From contig NZ_CP104272.1 of assembly GCF_025244865.1 (NCBI RefSeq), forward strand, positions 2,356,001 to 2,420,000: 64,000 nucleotides of DNA. Reading direction: 5' to 3'. Source of the stretch: Arthrobacter sp. zg-Y1110 (GTDB taxonomy: Bacteria > Actinomycetota > Actinomycetes > Actinomycetales > Micrococcaceae). The notes under the pieces were generated by a model. That model did no database searches and had not been told where the DNA came from. It saw only the letters and a program-made list of their open reading frames with translations. Of the stretch, positions 9,357-16,319 are shown piece after piece. Within the stretch, counting starts at the first letter, position 1; every line of letters starts with the position of its first letter. The position numbers were made by a program, and so were the translations under genes.

Positions 9357-9372
9357 GTTACCGAGTGGTAAC
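9357..9372. promoter_or_regulatory. GTTACC-N4-GGTAAC inverted repeat
   Basis: A perfect 6+6 inverted repeat (spacer GAGT) between the M20 peptidase start and the end of the Lrp-type gene. A related copy is at 43432-43447. Its position suits an operator for the peptidase-MFS operon; no cognate regulator can be named. Confidence 0.4.
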
Positions 9373-9386
9373 CATATGTGGGCGGG

Positions 9387-9863
9387 TTAGGCCTCCAGGG
9401 TTGCTGCGGCATTCAGCAGTGGCAGCATCCGCCCTTCGAAGTGCGTGTTCAGCACAATCACCGAGGAAGTCCGCAGCACGGTGTTGGTGGCGACTATCGC
9501 GTCGATCACCCGCTGCAGATCAGAATTGGACCGCGCGGCCACCCGTGCCAGCAGGTCGCTCTCCCCCGAGACGGTATGCACCTCCTGGATTTCCGGAATC
9601 CGGGACAGCGCCGCAACCACAGCATCGTGGCCGGTGTCCTGGCGGATGGTGAGCGAGCAGTAGGCCACGACGTCGTACCCGAGGGCCTCGGCGTCGATCC
9701 GCGGACCCCACCCGGCAATCACACCCGTCTCCTGCATCCGGTCCAGGCGGGCCTGGACCGTGGCCCGGGCAACGGCGAGCCGGCGCGAGGCCTCAAGCAC
9801 CGACATCCGCGGGTTGTCGGTAAACAGGGTGACGATACGGGCGTCCAGCGCGTCGGTGGGCAT
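9387..9863 (-). CDS. Lrp/AsnC-family transcriptional regulator
   Basis: A 158-residue regulator: an N-terminal helix-turn-helix (MSVLEASRRLAVARATVQARLDRM) and a C-terminal ligand-sensing RAM domain with VHTVSGESDLLARV. The frame is open far upstream, but the ATG at 9863 is clearly the start: it follows GGAAAGGACCCC and gives family-typical length. It is transcribed away from an amino-acid permease and the 2-oxoacid dehydrogenase operon, so amino acids or their oxoacids are plausible effectors. A -10-like TACAAT (9906-9901 on this strand) lies within the palindrome TACAAATTGTA, suggesting autoregulation. Confidence 0.92.
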   Translation of the reverse strand: MPTDALDARIVTLFTDNPRMSVLEASRRLAVARATVQARLDRMQETGVIAGWGPRIDAEALGYDVVAYCSLTIRQDTGHDAVVAALSRIPEIQEVHTVSGESDLLARVAARSNSDLQRVIDAIVATNTVLRTSSVIVLNTHFEGRMLPLLNAAATLEA

Positions 9864-9893
9864 GGGGTCCTTTCCGGGACTAAGCACAGGCAG

Positions 9894-9906
9894 TGTACAA
9901 ATTGTA
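9894..9906. promoter_or_regulatory. Candidate Lrp-type operator in the divergent promoter region
   Basis: TACAA-A-TTGTA (9896-9906) is an inverted repeat overlapping the -10 of the regulator gene. The 9-mer ATTTGTACA (minus strand, 9902-9894) recurs exactly at 11523-11531, upstream of the dehydrogenase promoter. Binding by the neighbouring Lrp/AsnC protein is inferred. Confidence 0.45.
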
Positions 9907-10049
9907 GAGGCAGCACGGCCCACCGCCGGAACCGAGGACACACAAACCGGCCTTAAGATGGAATCCGGTGTACAGTCCTGCGGCGGCATTCGCGCCCGCG
10001 GGCGGTGCGCACCGGCAGCCAATCCGTTCGTTCTAAGGCCTCTCCCGTT

Positions 10050-11483
10050 ATGCCCAGTTCTGCCCGCCCGTCCAGCACTGATACTGCACTTCCGGCCGGG
10101 GAACCGTCCGGACCGCGGAAGATGCAGCCGAGGCACCTTGTCCTGATGAGCCTCGGCAGTGCCATCGGCACCGGCCTCTTCGTAGGGTCCGGCGAAGGCA
10201 TCGCAGCGGCCGGTCCGGCAGTGCTGATCTCCTTCCTGATCGCCGGAACCATGGTGATTCTGATCATGCGCATGATGGGCGAGATGGCCGCGGCCGACCC
10301 CAGCAGCGGTGCGTTCTCCGTGTACGCCGAGAAAGCCCTGGGCCGCACGGCGGGCACCACGGTCGGGTGGATGTGGTGGTTCCAGATCGTGATCGTCATA
10401 GCCGCGGAGGCCACGGCCGCTGCGGCCATCGTCGCCTCCCTGGTCCCCGGCGTCGAGCAGTGGATGCTGGCCCTGGCCTTCATCATCGTGTTTACCGCAG
10501 TCAACCTGGCCGGGGCTGCCAGCCTGGGCGAATTCGAGTACTGGTTTGCCATCCTGAAGGTTGCGGCCATCATCATCTTCCTGGCGGTCGGCGTCGCCTT
10601 CGTGGCCGGACTGCTTCCCGGCGTCCCGTCGCCGGGCACCTCCAACCTCTTCGACAACGGCGGCTTCATGCCCAACGGCCTGACCGGGGTGGCCTCGGGA
10701 CTGCTGCTGGTGGTCTTCGCGTTCGGCGGCACCGAGATCATCACCATCGCCGCGGCCGACACGGAGGAACCGTCCAAGAACATTGCCGGAGCGATCAACT
10801 CGGTGATCTGGCGGATCCTGGTCTTCTACATCGGCTCGGTGCTGGTGATGGTCACCGTACTGCCCTGGGACAGTGAAGCGCTGAGCACCGGCCCGTTCGT
10901 GGCCGTCCTGCATGCAGCGAAGGTACCCGGCGCGGACACGGTCATGGCGGTCGTAATCGTCATCGCGCTGCTGTCCGCCATGAATGCGAACCTGTACGGC
11001 GCGTCCCGGATGATCTACTCCCTGGGCGAGCGCGGCCGGGCTCCGGCAGCACTGGGCCGCCTCGGCTCCGGCGGAGTGCCCCGCCGGGCCGTGCTGGCGT
11101 CCGTGGTCTTCGGCTTCATTGCCGTGGCGCTGAACTACCTCTACCCCGACACGGTGCTGATGATCCTGCTCAACACCGTCGGTTCCACCTGCCTGGTGGT
11201 CTGGGGCATCTCCATTGTTTCCCAGATCATCCTGCGGCGTCGGGCGGAAGCGGCCGGCGTCGAACTCAGCTTCAAGATGTGGGCCTTCCCCTGGCTCTCC
11301 TACTTCGCGCTGGCCCTGCTCGCGGGAATCGTGGTCCTGGGCTTCTTCGACCCCGATGTACGGATCCAGCTGCTGGCGACGGCGGCCCTCAGCACCGTGC
11401 TGGTACTGCTCGCCTGGTCCTTCGAGCGGCGCAGCGCCGCCAAGGCCCGCACAGCAGCCGAGGACCGAGCCGCCAAGGCCTGA
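10050..11483 (+). CDS. Amino-acid permease (APC superfamily, AAT family)
   Basis: A 477-residue permease with about 12 hydrophobic helices. The first helix has the family signature GSAIGTGLFVGSGEGIAAAGPA, followed by MGEMAAADPSSGAF. Related proteins import GABA, aromatic amino acids, proline or histidine by proton symport; the sequence alone does not decide the substrate. The ATG at 10050 is preferred to the in-frame GTG at 10005, because residues after 10050 form a normal hydrophilic N-terminus; no strong ribosome site is visible. It lies between an Lrp-type regulator and the oxoacid dehydrogenase, which suggests uptake of an amino acid degraded by that enzyme. Confidence 0.88.
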   Translation: MPSSARPSSTDTALPAGEPSGPRKMQPRHLVLMSLGSAIGTGLFVGSGEGIAAAGPAVLISFLIAGTMVILIMRMMGEMAAADPSSGAFSVYAEKALGRTAGTTVGWMWWFQIVIVIAAEATAAAAIVASLVPGVEQWMLALAFIIVFTAVNLAGAASLGEFEYWFAILKVAAIIIFLAVGVAFVAGLLPGVPSPGTSNLFDNGGFMPNGLTGVASGLLLVVFAFGGTEIITIAAADTEEPSKNIAGAINSVIWRILVFYIGSVLVMVTVLPWDSEALSTGPFVAVLHAAKVPGADTVMAVVIVIALLSAMNANLYGASRMIYSLGERGRAPAALGRLGSGGVPRRAVLASVVFGFIAVALNYLYPDTVLMILLNTVGSTCLVVWGISIVSQIILRRRAEAAGVELSFKMWAFPWLSYFALALLAGIVVLGFFDPDVRIQLLATAALSTVLVLLAWSFERRSAAKARTAAEDRAAKA

Positions 11484-11522
11484 TAGGCAAACTGCCAAGC
11501 ACATCCGGCGACTGAACGCCAC

Positions 11523-11585
11523 ATTTGTACAGACTGCGTCATGTTCCGCACGCTGTTTGCTCACTGTGGCGTGAACCACTAAATT
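11523..11585 (+). promoter_or_regulatory. Promoter of the 2-oxoacid dehydrogenase operon, likely leaderless
   Basis: TTGCTC (11557-11562), a 17-base spacer and TAAATT (11580-11585) make a good -35/-10 pair. Only 7 bases separate the -10 from the ATG at 11593, so transcription should begin at or next to the start codon. ATTTGTACA (11523-11531), shared with the Lrp gene promoter, lies just upstream of the -35. Confidence 0.6.
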
Positions 11586-11592
11586 GCGGACT

Positions 11593-12612
11593 ATGGACAA
11601 TAATCTGCAACCAGCGGCCCTGCCGGCGGAGGAACTCCGGGAGCTGTACCGCCTGGTCACCGCCGTCCGGCAGCTGGACCTCGCCGCGATCGCCTGGCAG
11701 CGCCAGGGCATCATCCCCGGATACGCCCCGGAACTGGGCCAGGAAGCCGCCCAGGTGGGCAGCGCCTTCGCCATGGATCCCAAGCATGACTTCGTTTTCC
11801 CCACGTACCGGGAAATGGGCGTGGCGCTCACCATGGGCGTGGACATGACCGCCTATATGTCCACCCACAAGGCCAGCTGGCACGGCGGCCTCTACAACCC
11901 GGTGCAGACCCGGCTCGCCCCGATCCAGGCAGTGGTGGGCGGATCCGTGCTGCACGCCGTGGGCTGGGCGCACGGCCAGACCCTCGCCGGCGACCCCGGC
12001 GTGGCACTGACCTACTTCGGCGACGGCGCCAGCTCCCAGGGCGACGTCCATGAAGCAATGAACTTCGCAGGGGTCCTTAAGGCTCCGGTCATTTTCTTCG
12101 TCCAGAACAACGGCTGGGCCATTTCGCTGCCCACCGAGGCCCAGGTGGCCGGCGGAACCGTCGCCGCCCGTGCCGCCGGGTACGGAATGAAGGCCATCGC
12201 CGTGGACGGCAACGACGCCGCCGCCGTCGTCCTCGCCACGCGCGAGGCCGTCGCTCATGCCAGGGCCGGACACGGACCGGTACTGATCGAGGCCATGACC
12301 TACCGCCGCGGCCCTCACTCCACCAGCGACGATCCCGGCAGGTACCGCAGCCTGGCGGAGGAACGGCGCGACGAAGGCGTGGATCCGGTCCAGCTGCTGG
12401 CGGACCGGCTCCTGTCGGAAGGACTGGCGGACGCCGACTTCCTGGACGCCGCGCTGCAGGACGCCAAGACCAATGCTGACGCCGTCCGCGAGGGAGTCAT
12501 GGCGCTCGGCCCCCGCCCCGGACGGGAAATGTTCGACTTCGTTTTTGCCGAGCCCACCGAAGCACTCAAAGCCCAGGCCCGCGCCTGGCGGGAGGAATCC
12601 GAACATGTCTGA
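11593..12612 (+). CDS. 2-oxoacid dehydrogenase E1 component, alpha subunit
   Basis: A 339-residue thiamin-diphosphate-dependent E1 alpha, which with E1 beta decarboxylates a 2-oxoacid and reductively acylates a lipoyl domain. Seen: GYAPELGQEAAQVG, FVFPTYREMG and the ThDP motif beginning YFGDGASSQGDVHEAMNFA with VQNNGWAIS. The TYREMG segment looks like pyruvate or branched-chain E1 rather than acetoin E1. The ATG at 11593 is chosen over a TTG at 11584 because the -10 element ends only 7 bases before it. It overlaps E1 beta by 8 bases. The context (Lrp regulator, amino-acid permease) favours a branched-chain or related oxoacid; pyruvate cannot be excluded. Confidence 0.88.
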   Translation: MDNNLQPAALPAEELRELYRLVTAVRQLDLAAIAWQRQGIIPGYAPELGQEAAQVGSAFAMDPKHDFVFPTYREMGVALTMGVDMTAYMSTHKASWHGGLYNPVQTRLAPIQAVVGGSVLHAVGWAHGQTLAGDPGVALTYFGDGASSQGDVHEAMNFAGVLKAPVIFFVQNNGWAISLPTEAQVAGGTVAARAAGYGMKAIAVDGNDAAAVVLATREAVAHARAGHGPVLIEAMTYRRGPHSTSDDPGRYRSLAEERRDEGVDPVQLLADRLLSEGLADADFLDAALQDAKTNADAVREGVMALGPRPGREMFDFVFAEPTEALKAQARAWREESEHV

Positions 12613-13711
12613 GCAGCTCAGCGACGCCGTGGCGTCCTCCGACCTGGAAGCCGCTGCCCGGAACACGGAGCAGACCGCCGCGCAGGAGCAGTCTCCCCTC
12701 GCCCCGTCCCCCGCGGACGGCGACGGCCGGGTGGAAAACCTCTCGATGCAGGCGGCGCTGAACCGGGCACTGGCCGAAACCCTGGCGGAGGATCCCAAAG
12801 CCGTGGTCCTGGGCGAGGACGTGGGACGGCTGGGCGGGGTCTTCCGCATCACCGACGGCCTGCAGAAGCGCTTCGGGGAGGACCGCGTTTTCGATACCCC
12901 GCTGGCGGAATCGGGCATCCTGGGCATGTCGGTGGGGCTGGCCATGGCCGGGTTCCACCCGATTCCCGAGGTGCAGTTCGACGGCTTCGCGTATCCGGCG
13001 GTGAATCAGATCGTCACCCAGCTGGCCCGGATGAACTACCGCAGCCGGGGCACGATGCCCATGCCGGTGACCCTGCGGGTCCCCAGTTTCGGCGGCATCC
13101 GCGCCCCCGAGCACCACGGCGAGTCTCTGGAGGCGCTCTTCGCCCATGTGCCGGGATTGAAGGTGGTTTCCCCTTCCAGCCCGCACGAGGCCTACCACCT
13201 GCTGAAGCATGCCGTAGCCGTTCCGGACCCGGTGATCTTCATGGAACCGAAGTCCCGCTACTGGCAGAAGGGCGACGTGTTCCTGGACGACGCCGGACCC
13301 CTCGAGGGTGCCAAGGTGGTCCGTCCGGGCAAGCACGTCACGCTGGTGGCGTGGGGCGCCATGGTGGCCCGCTGCCTCTCCGTGGCCGAGCTGGCAGCCG
13401 AGGACGGCATCGAGGTGGAGGTCCTGGACCTGCGGTGGCTGAAGCCGATCGACGCCGAGGGGCTGGCCGCCTCCGTCGCCCGGACCCGGCGCGCCGTCGT
13501 CGTTCACGAAGCGCCGCTGACCTCCGGCCTCGGCGCCGAAGTGGCCGCCCTGATCACCGAGCGCTGCTTCGATACCCTGCGCGCTCCGGTTGGGCGGGTC
13601 ACGGGATTCGACGTACCGTATCCCTCAGGCGACCTAGAAGATGAATACATCCCGAACATCGACCGCATCCTGTTCGGGATCCAGCGAGTATTGGAGTACC
13701 GGCGTGGCTGA
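12605..13711 (+). CDS. 2-oxoacid dehydrogenase E1 component, beta subunit
   Basis: A 368-residue E1 beta subunit. The conserved core starts near residue 48 (MQAALNRALAETL) with VVLGEDVGRLGGVF, then FDTPLAESGILGMSVG and RVPSFGGIRAPEHHGES. About 47 residues of Ala/Gln-rich extension precede it, so an internal ATG at 12747 is an alternative start. The ATG at 12605 is preferred because it lies inside the last codons of E1 alpha, as in coupled operons. The stop overlaps the GTG of the lipoyl gene by 8 bases. It provides part of the E1 active site and the transketolase C-terminal domain. Confidence 0.9.
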   Translation: MSEQLSDAVASSDLEAAARNTEQTAAQEQSPLAPSPADGDGRVENLSMQAALNRALAETLAEDPKAVVLGEDVGRLGGVFRITDGLQKRFGEDRVFDTPLAESGILGMSVGLAMAGFHPIPEVQFDGFAYPAVNQIVTQLARMNYRSRGTMPMPVTLRVPSFGGIRAPEHHGESLEALFAHVPGLKVVSPSSPHEAYHLLKHAVAVPDPVIFMEPKSRYWQKGDVFLDDAGPLEGAKVVRPGKHVTLVAWGAMVARCLSVAELAAEDGIEVEVLDLRWLKPIDAEGLAASVARTRRAVVVHEAPLTSGLGAEVAALITERCFDTLRAPVGRVTGFDVPYPSGDLEDEYIPNIDRILFGIQRVLEYRRG

Positions 13712-14033
13712 AATCCCCTTCCCCCTTCCCGACCTCGGCGAAGGCCTGATCGAGGCCACCGTGCTGGAGTGGCTGGTGTCCGTGGGCGACCAGGTGGAAC
13801 GCAACCAGCCGCTGGTCGAGGTGGAAACCACCAAATCCGCGGTGGAGCTGCCTTCCCCGCAGGCCGGACGCGTTGCCCGCACCTACGGCGAGCCGGGTGA
13901 AACGATCAACGTCGGCGAGCCGCTTATTGTCTTCGAGGTTCCGGACAACACCGCCGGCATCGTGGGCACGGTGCCGCAGGAAGCACCGGCACGCCGCCGG
14001 GTCCGACTGACCGCCGCGCTGGACGAGGACTAG
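13704..14033 (+). CDS. Stand-alone lipoyl domain (E2-like carrier)
   Basis: A 109-residue protein that is essentially one lipoyl domain. It starts with the family signature FPLPDLGEGLIEATVLEW, and the lipoylated lysine is in VEVETTKSAVELP. The tail (about residues 85-109) is short, Arg-rich and shows neither a peripheral-subunit-binding domain nor an acyltransferase catalytic domain, so it cannot act as a conventional E2. The GTG start lies inside the end of E1 beta. It ends at a TAG (14031-14033), and the following hydrolase is in the same reading frame two codons later, giving the domain order of AcoC-type E2 proteins (lipoyl plus alpha/beta hydrolase) but split in two. Confidence 0.85.
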   Translation: MAEIPFPLPDLGEGLIEATVLEWLVSVGDQVERNQPLVEVETTKSAVELPSPQAGRVARTYGEPGETINVGEPLIVFEVPDNTAGIVGTVPQEAPARRRVRLTAALDED

Positions 14034-14036
14034 GCA

Positions 14037-14846
14037 GTGGCGGATTACGGCTCCCTGGTGGAAGGCACCGACCCCCGCCTTTCGGTGGAGAGTATCGACC
14101 CTGCAGGCGGTGCTGCGGGCACGACGGCGCTGCGTCCCGTACTCCTGCTGCACGGCTTTGCCTCCAATGCGCAGCTGAACTGGCATGACTCTGGATGGAT
14201 CACCGCACTGACCGCCGCCGGACGCCGGGTCATCACCGTGGACCTGCCCGGCCACGGCGGCAGCGCAGCACCGGAGGACCTGGATTCCTACCGCCCCAGC
14301 CGCATCCGCGCGGACCTGTTGCAGGTACTCCAGGACGCCGGCGTTTCTCCGCTGGCCGACGGCGACCCTGCCAGCGGCCTGGACGTGGTGGGGTACTCCC
14401 TCGGTTCCCGCCTCGCCTGGGAATTCGGCGCGACCCAGCCCGAACTCGTGCACCGCATGGTGCTCGGAGGGCCGGGAAGCGGTGACCCGCTGGCGGACTT
14501 CGACCTCGATGCCGCCCGTGAAGCAGCAGCGGGCGGGGCACCGGTGGCGGATCCCCGCACCGCCGAACTGCTGCGCATGGCCCAGCTGGTTCCGCAGAAC
14601 CGCCTGGCCGCCCTGTTCCGGATGATCGAGGCCATCAAGGAGGAGCCCTTCTCCCCCGCAGCGGCGGTTCCGTCCATGCCGCTGCTCCTTGTCGCCGGGG
14701 AACGGGATGACCTTGCGGTGACGGCGCCCGAGCTGGCCGCCCTGAGCGGGCAGGCCGAGATGCTATCGCTTCCCGCCCGCACCCACACCAACGCCGTGAC
14801 CTCGCGGGCATTCAAAAACGCTGCGGTGGAATTCCTGGCGGGCTAA
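14037..14846 (+). CDS. Alpha/beta hydrolase, detached AcoC-like C-terminal partner
   Basis: A 269-residue alpha/beta hydrolase with a complete predicted triad: oxyanion region LLLHGF, nucleophile GYSLGS, acid in GERDDLA and His in ARTHTNAV. GTG start at 14037 with GAGGA at 14025-14029, 7 bases upstream, so independent translation is likely. It is in frame with the lipoyl gene, separated only by TAG and one codon. In AcoC-type E2 proteins a lipoyl domain is fused to this fold, so it may hydrolyse or transfer an acyl group from the lipoyl arm. That is inference; an unrelated ester or thioester substrate is possible. Confidence 0.8.
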   Translation: MADYGSLVEGTDPRLSVESIDPAGGAAGTTALRPVLLLHGFASNAQLNWHDSGWITALTAAGRRVITVDLPGHGGSAAPEDLDSYRPSRIRADLLQVLQDAGVSPLADGDPASGLDVVGYSLGSRLAWEFGATQPELVHRMVLGGPGSGDPLADFDLDAAREAAAGGAPVADPRTAELLRMAQLVPQNRLAALFRMIEAIKEEPFSPAAAVPSMPLLLVAGERDDLAVTAPELAALSGQAEMLSLPARTHTNAVTSRAFKNAAVEFLAG

Positions 14847-14920
14847 TAACAGCTTGGTCACGACGGCCGGTTATCCCGTCAACATTTCCGGGTGCACGCT
14901 AAGATGAGAAGGCTAGTGGA

Positions 14921-14962
14921 CTCCCCTGACATTAATCAGCCTACTGATTAATGTCAGGGGAG
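14921..14962. promoter_or_regulatory. Perfect 19-bp inverted repeat upstream of the kinase gene
   Basis: CTCCCCTGACATTAATCAG, a 4-base loop (CCTA) and its exact complement. It lies 75 bases after the hydrolase stop and 40 bases before the kinase start. No T-tract follows, so a classical intrinsic terminator is doubtful. It could be a terminator stem, an operator or a leader hairpin of the kinase mRNA. Confidence 0.6.
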
Positions 14963-15002
14963 ATTCCCTGCTTTCATCTTTGACCCTCAAGGGAGGACAC
15001 CC

Positions 15003-15971
15003 GTGGATGTACTCCTGGGGCATCGTTACCGCACCACCGAACTCATCGGGTCCGGCGGTGCTGCCGCCGTCTACCGCGGGGTCGACGAGAACCTTGGGCG
15101 GGAAGTGGCCGTCAAGCTTTTCAACGCCGGGTTCCGCGAGGATGACGAAACCCGCCGCCAGCAGATCGAGATGCAGCTGCTGGCGACCCTGAACCACCCT
15201 GGCTTGGTCACCCTGCTGGACGCCGGCGTCAACGTTGACGACGAGGGCCGCAGCTCCAGCTTCCTCGTGATGGAGCTGGTGGACGGACCGGACCTGCGCG
15301 GCCTGCTCAAGGAAGGTCCCCTCTCCTCCTCCGCAACGGCGGCGCTGGGTGCTGATCTGGCCGATGCACTGAACTACGTGCATAGCAACGGAGTGATCCA
15401 CCGCGACGTAAAGCCTGCGAACATCCTGCTTTTCCCCCAGGAAGACATGGACACCCGCCTCTACCCGAGGCTCACTGACTTCGGGATTGCCCGGATGGTC
15501 GAAGCCACCGTTGCCACCGCCAACGGCGCAACCATCGGAACAGCGAACTACCTGAGCCCGGAACAGGCGCAGGGGGCTGCCGTGGATCCGCGGACCGACG
15601 TCTACTCGCTGGGCCTGGTGCTCCTGGAATGCCTTACCGGAGAAAAGGCCTTCCCCGGTCCGATTGTGGAAGCAGCCGTGGCACGTCTGCTCCGTGACCC
15701 CGAGATCCCCGAGTGGGTGGGACCGGAGTGGACGGGCATCCTGCGGGCCATGACGTCCCGCCTGGTGGACGCACGCCCCGAGGCACATGAAGTGGCAGTG
15801 GCGCTTCGTTCCCTGGCTTCTGAAGCCATGGTGCTGGACGGACCTTCGGCTGTTCCTTCGCCGGACTCCGCGTTCAGCGATCCGGACACCGGGGAATCCG
15901 CAACGGGCGGCGTCACCACGGGGAACATCTATATTCCGGCGCCGCCGCAGCACGCCCCCAGTCTGGGCTAG
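15003..15971 (+). CDS. Serine/threonine protein kinase, soluble
   Basis: A 322-residue Hanks-type kinase. Motifs in order: glycine loop GSGGAAAVYRG, lysine in EVAVKLF, catalytic loop IHRDVKPANIL, TDFGIARM, and the activation-segment end GTANYLSPEQ. All catalytic residues are present. The kinase domain fills about residues 8-265; the remaining 55 residues are Ser/Pro/Thr-rich with no membrane helix, so unlike PknB it has no external sensor and is cytosolic. GTG start at 15003 after AAGGGAGGACACCC. A bidirectional terminator follows. The target proteins are unknown. Confidence 0.92.
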   Translation: MDVLLGHRYRTTELIGSGGAAAVYRGVDENLGREVAVKLFNAGFREDDETRRQQIEMQLLATLNHPGLVTLLDAGVNVDDEGRSSSFLVMELVDGPDLRGLLKEGPLSSSATAALGADLADALNYVHSNGVIHRDVKPANILLFPQEDMDTRLYPRLTDFGIARMVEATVATANGATIGTANYLSPEQAQGAAVDPRTDVYSLGLVLLECLTGEKAFPGPIVEAAVARLLRDPEIPEWVGPEWTGILRAMTSRLVDARPEAHEVAVALRSLASEAMVLDGPSAVPSPDSAFSDPDTGESATGGVTTGNIYIPAPPQHAPSLG

Positions 15972-15994
15972 GCCGGACGGGCCGGAGAAGACAT

Positions 15995-16031
15995 AAAAAA
16001 CGGATCGGTCCTGCTGGACCGATCCGTTTTT
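15995..16031. terminator. Bidirectional intrinsic terminator
   Basis: An A-tract, stem CGGATCGGTC, 6-base loop, GACCGATCCG and a T-tract. It serves the kinase gene on the + strand and the small acidic-protein gene on the - strand. Confidence 0.85.
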
Positions 16032-16050
16032 CGTCGAGGGGCGGAAGAGG

Positions 16051-16221
16051 CTATTTGCCGTCGCCGGCCGCTTCATCCTCTTCGGGCTCGAAATTCGAGG
16101 CTTCCTCGGTGCTCGCAGCCGAAATACCGTCCTCGCTCTGGGGGATGGTGCCTTCGGGACCGCCCTGCGAACCCGTCTTCGACTGATCCCCCTGGCCGGC
16201 TTCCTTTTCGGTATTTCCCAT
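16051..16221 (-). CDS. Small acidic hypothetical protein, 56 residues
   Basis: An intact 56-residue gene with a strong ribosome site (AAAGGAG, then AAACACC before the ATG) that stops just before a terminator, so it is very likely expressed. The protein has no hydrophobic segment, is rich in Gly, Gln, Ser and especially Glu/Asp toward the end (EASNFEPEEDEAAGDGK), and should be disordered and highly soluble. The composition recalls small hydrophilic stress proteins of actinobacteria, but I recognise no family. The next gene upstream is an MFS transporter on the same strand, separated by about 100 bases. Confidence 0.7.
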   Translation of the reverse strand: MGNTEKEAGQGDQSKTGSQGGPEGTIPQSEDGISAASTEEASNFEPEEDEAAGDGK

Positions 16222-16319
16222 GGTGTTTCTCCTTTGTGGTGCTCGCTGGCCTACTTATTCGATACTAGGCCAACCGTGGCCCGGCCAACACCTGCGGACG
16301 GATCCGGCAGCTGCCCTGT

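Noticed and set aside
9864..11846. Extension of the Lrp-type gene on the - strand through the permease
   Set aside because: The regulator has a clear ATG and ribosome site at 9863; the extension is antisense to a permease with clear family motifs.
13704..14033. Lipoyl gene as a simple pseudogene of a full E2
   Set aside because: No catalytic-domain remnant is found downstream, and the hydrolase has its own ribosome site; a split architecture is better supported than decay, though not proven.
14913..16076. Long - strand open frame opposite the kinase gene
   Set aside because: It is antisense to a protein with complete kinase motifs; its own translation has no domain and the high GC keeps such frames open.
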